Made by a program: the position numbers and the translations under genes. DNA of 64,000 nucleotides from Pardosa pseudoannulata (lineage: Eukaryota > Arthropoda > Arachnida > Araneae > Lycosidae), in assembly GCA_032207245.1 (NCBI GenBank), contig CM063498.1, positions 95,144,801 to 95,208,800 on the forward strand, in the 5' to 3' direction. The notes beneath the pieces were generated by a model. That model was not told the origin of the DNA. It searched no databases and saw only the letters and a list, made by a program, of their open reading frames with translations. Positions within the stretch are counted from its first letter, which is position 1. Every line of letters begins with the position of its first letter. Of the stretch, positions 61,851 through 64,000 are shown one piece after another.

Positions 61851-62966
61851 TGTAAAGCTCTGTTACTTGAATAATTCATCCAAATTTTCTCAAACTGTAA
61901 TAATTTATTTTTCTGTACATGTACATCATATCTACCTATTTTTGCTCCATTCGGATAACTCCTTGGTGCATATTTAAATTTTTTTAAATTTTGGTTTGTA
62001 TAACATACTCTGTATGTATACATGTATGTCTTTTTCTCATTCATTACAGAATATTTGGATCAATACCTGTTAGAAATTTCTTTGGTAAATTAAGTTCTCC
62101 CTTCGAAATTTCGGACAGGTCAAAATAATCCTAGATGAAAGTTTACTTAAGTTATTTCACTTTTATTTATCTTATTTCTTTCTTTTTAATTTCGTTTACA
62201 CAATTTTAACTTTTTATCACTGCATATTAATCTATTGCTAGAAATAAATGAGATCGTTTACAAAATCGCAAATGCAGCAATTAACATTTTATGTGTTTCA
62301 TATTTATATTTGTATGGGTACATTGGATATTAAATAATCTTACAAAATCATAATCACTTTCTGTTAGTTGAGATCATGGATAAAAATGTTACCAAGCTAA
62401 CTGTACCCTCGACTTTGTTCGACTTTCACACAATCTTCCAATCCCTATTCCATTCTCTTTCATTCTCTTGGTTTTCGTAAAATTTTTTCTTTCTTAAATA
62501 ATAGAATACAAATTTCTTTACGGTTGAACACATTTGCCGAGGAAGGTAATTAGTGCATTACATCAAGGCTTCTCTGTAAATTATGCTTCATGTTCTATTG
62601 TTTTTTGTAGAAAAAATTATTATGGTTTAAATATAAATGATAGGTGTATAGTCCCGCTGAATTTTATTTATCTTCTGATAGTTAATAATTTTGTAGTACA
62701 TTTTCAACTATATACAAACTTTTGGTCAGCGCAAATCGATAAAGCAGCAAAGTAGATCTTCCGAATTGATTTATAAATATTGACATTTCGAAGTGAAATC
62801 TTATTTTTATCTAAATAAAATATAGTTTATATTACTTAAAGAAAGTGTAGCTTTCTATCAGTAAAAGAATTTTTAAAATCGATTGAAGTTGTTGCAGAGA
62901 TTTTACCTTACATACAAACATATTTTATCTATTTCCAGGAATTCCACGTATTAAATGAATATATCT
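61851..62966. other. 3' flank of Tc1 relic and non-coding stretch
   Basis: 61851-61965 (for example TTTTCTGTACATGTACATCA and CTCCATTCGGATAACTCC) is probably the 3' untranslated part of the Tc1 element; its terminus could not be fixed. The remainder to 62966 is AT-rich with no recognisable gene. Confidence 0.45.
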
Positions 62967-62971
62967 ATACT

Positions 62972-63523
62972 ATAACGTGACGGGATCATAGAGTAGTGTG
63001 TGGGTGTCGAAGTGGTTATGACACGACATACAACTTAGAAACAGGAACAACGTTTATTCTTGATTAAAATGGAATATTTACAAATTTTCGAAATGAAAAT
63101 CACAGAGCTCAGACGGGCTTTTGCGGACCTAAAAGTCCCAGGTTCAAGGCGAACCTAAAAAAACAATCTGCGGACGGGTACCGACAGATACCGTTGTACA
63201 GGGGTACAACTGGACCTCCTTGAGTCCCACACAAAGGTGGAGAAACAGTCTAAAAATCCAACCACCTCAAATCGAATCTCTGTTTGTTCTCTTTTTTCTG
63301 GGGACTCTCCGGCAAAACTCGCTCCGCCTGACGTCACATTTCGCCTTTTCCCATTGGCTTTTTCTTTCCACGTCGGCTTTCTGGTAGCCTCTGATTGGCT
63401 TGTTCGGTGGCTTTTTACTGTCTGACATTGTAGTGTAGTGTCAAAAACCCAGACAGAGTGTAGCCCTGCCCTGGGCTTTAACAGAACCCCTTTGTAAAGC
63501 CAATGGGGTGTAGCGACGTAACA
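62972..63523 (-). mobile_element. Solo LTR (552 bp) of a second retrotransposon family
   Basis: Flanked by a 5-bp duplication ATACT at 62967-62971 and 63524-63528. On the minus strand it begins TGTTACGTCGCTACACCCC and ends CCCGTCACGTTAT, so the left terminus is canonical and the right has lost its CA. It contains GACGTCAGGCGGAGC, CCAATGGG/CCAATCAG CCAAT-type boxes and AATAAACGTTG near the 3' end, compatible with promoter elements and a polyadenylation signal. It is GC-rich against its surroundings. The opposite-strand frames at 63155-63337 and 63237-63425 are incidental. Confidence 0.75.
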
Positions 63524-63528
63524 ATACT

Positions 63529-63703
63529 AATATAAATAGCTTAAAAAATGGGTTTTTAAAAGACTCCTTAGCGCCGTTGATTATATATTGCCAGGCGGAA
63601 GTTTGAGCAGTTTGTGTATATTATACTATCATAGTATATCTATCTTTATGCTGTACAGAATTATTTAATTTGAATTTATAAAACCTGGTGTGAATACATA
63701 TCA

Positions 63704-63704
<1 letters not shown>
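63529..63704. other. Short non-coding stretch
   Basis: AT-rich sequence between the LTR and the last microsatellite. Confidence 0.4.

Positions 63705-63790
<86 letters not shown>
63705..63790. repeat. (AT)n microsatellite
   Basis: About 86 bp of AT dinucleotides followed by GGGGGG; the rest of the window to 64000 is plain AT-rich sequence. Confidence 0.97.
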
Positions 63791-63792
<2 letters not shown>

Positions 63793-64000
63793 GGGGTTAT
63801 GGATTTGTGTAACTTCTTATCAAGGCTGATAATTTATGAAAGAAATGTTGAAGAACATGAAATAATTTTATAAGGTGTGTACAAATATTGATATATGAGA
63901 GGAAAGGGAAAATGAGACCAGAGGACTTCTGTAAAGGAAAAAATACCTGCTTATAAAATATTAAATGATTTAATATAATTTTTACTCGAATTTAAAGTGT

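Noticed and set aside
63155..63425. Open frames of 60 and 62 codons on opposite strands
   Set aside because: Both lie inside the GC-rich solo LTR and overlap each other; nothing supports coding.

Overview
The window is AT-rich eukaryotic DNA, roughly 30% GC by eye, with long (AT)n arrays, tandem repeats, a tRNA-derived SINE family and many decayed DNA transposons. The decayed proteins resemble the Tc1, mariner, piggyBac and Helitron families that crowd arthropod genomes. The Tc1 and SINE types make an arachnid, probably a spider, my best guess. That is recollection of repeat families, not proof. No host protein-coding gene, rRNA or functional tRNA gene could be recognised. Every reading frame that could be identified belongs to a mobile element, and most long frames are just (AT)n or other low-complexity translation.

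Layout. 1-4515 is a ~325-bp satellite array split by two TTAA-flanked piggyBac-like insertions. 4516-11732 is mostly unremarkable AT-rich DNA with a 26-bp hairpin, an (AT)n array and a CT-rich tract. 11733-12760 holds a third piggyBac-like element whose end and flank are duplicated. 15040-20100 is a tandem array of ~0.74-1.17 kb units carrying a recurring 59-codon reading frame. 20741-21379 is a Helitron with a SINE inserted inside it. 24-28 kb holds a SINE, an (AT)n array, transposase relics and an LTR-like GC-rich patch. 29700-31092 is a ~275-bp tandem array that ends at a second Helitron (31093-32015). 32.5-33.5 kb holds two SINEs and an internally deleted transposase. 35-37 kb holds two TTAA elements, one of which keeps an intact Cys-rich piggyBac C-terminus. 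40-45 kb holds a mariner relic and two more TTAA elements. 45990-47110 is a ~338-bp tandem array. Two copies of one LTR sit at 47270-48052 (+) and 57634-58386 (-). A piggyBac-like element lies at 49611 and a 96-bp TTAA element at 53090. A truncated SINE, a Tc1 pseudogene and another solo LTR complete the right end.

The clearest theme is a set of nine TTAA-bounded, non-autonomous piggyBac-like elements from at least four or five families. At least five of them retain a recognisable C-terminal zinc-finger segment of the transposase, and three show a duplicated right end. The observations most worth a second look are this TTAA element set, the recurring small reading frame in the 15-20 kb array, and the nested and junction events that record the order of insertions.
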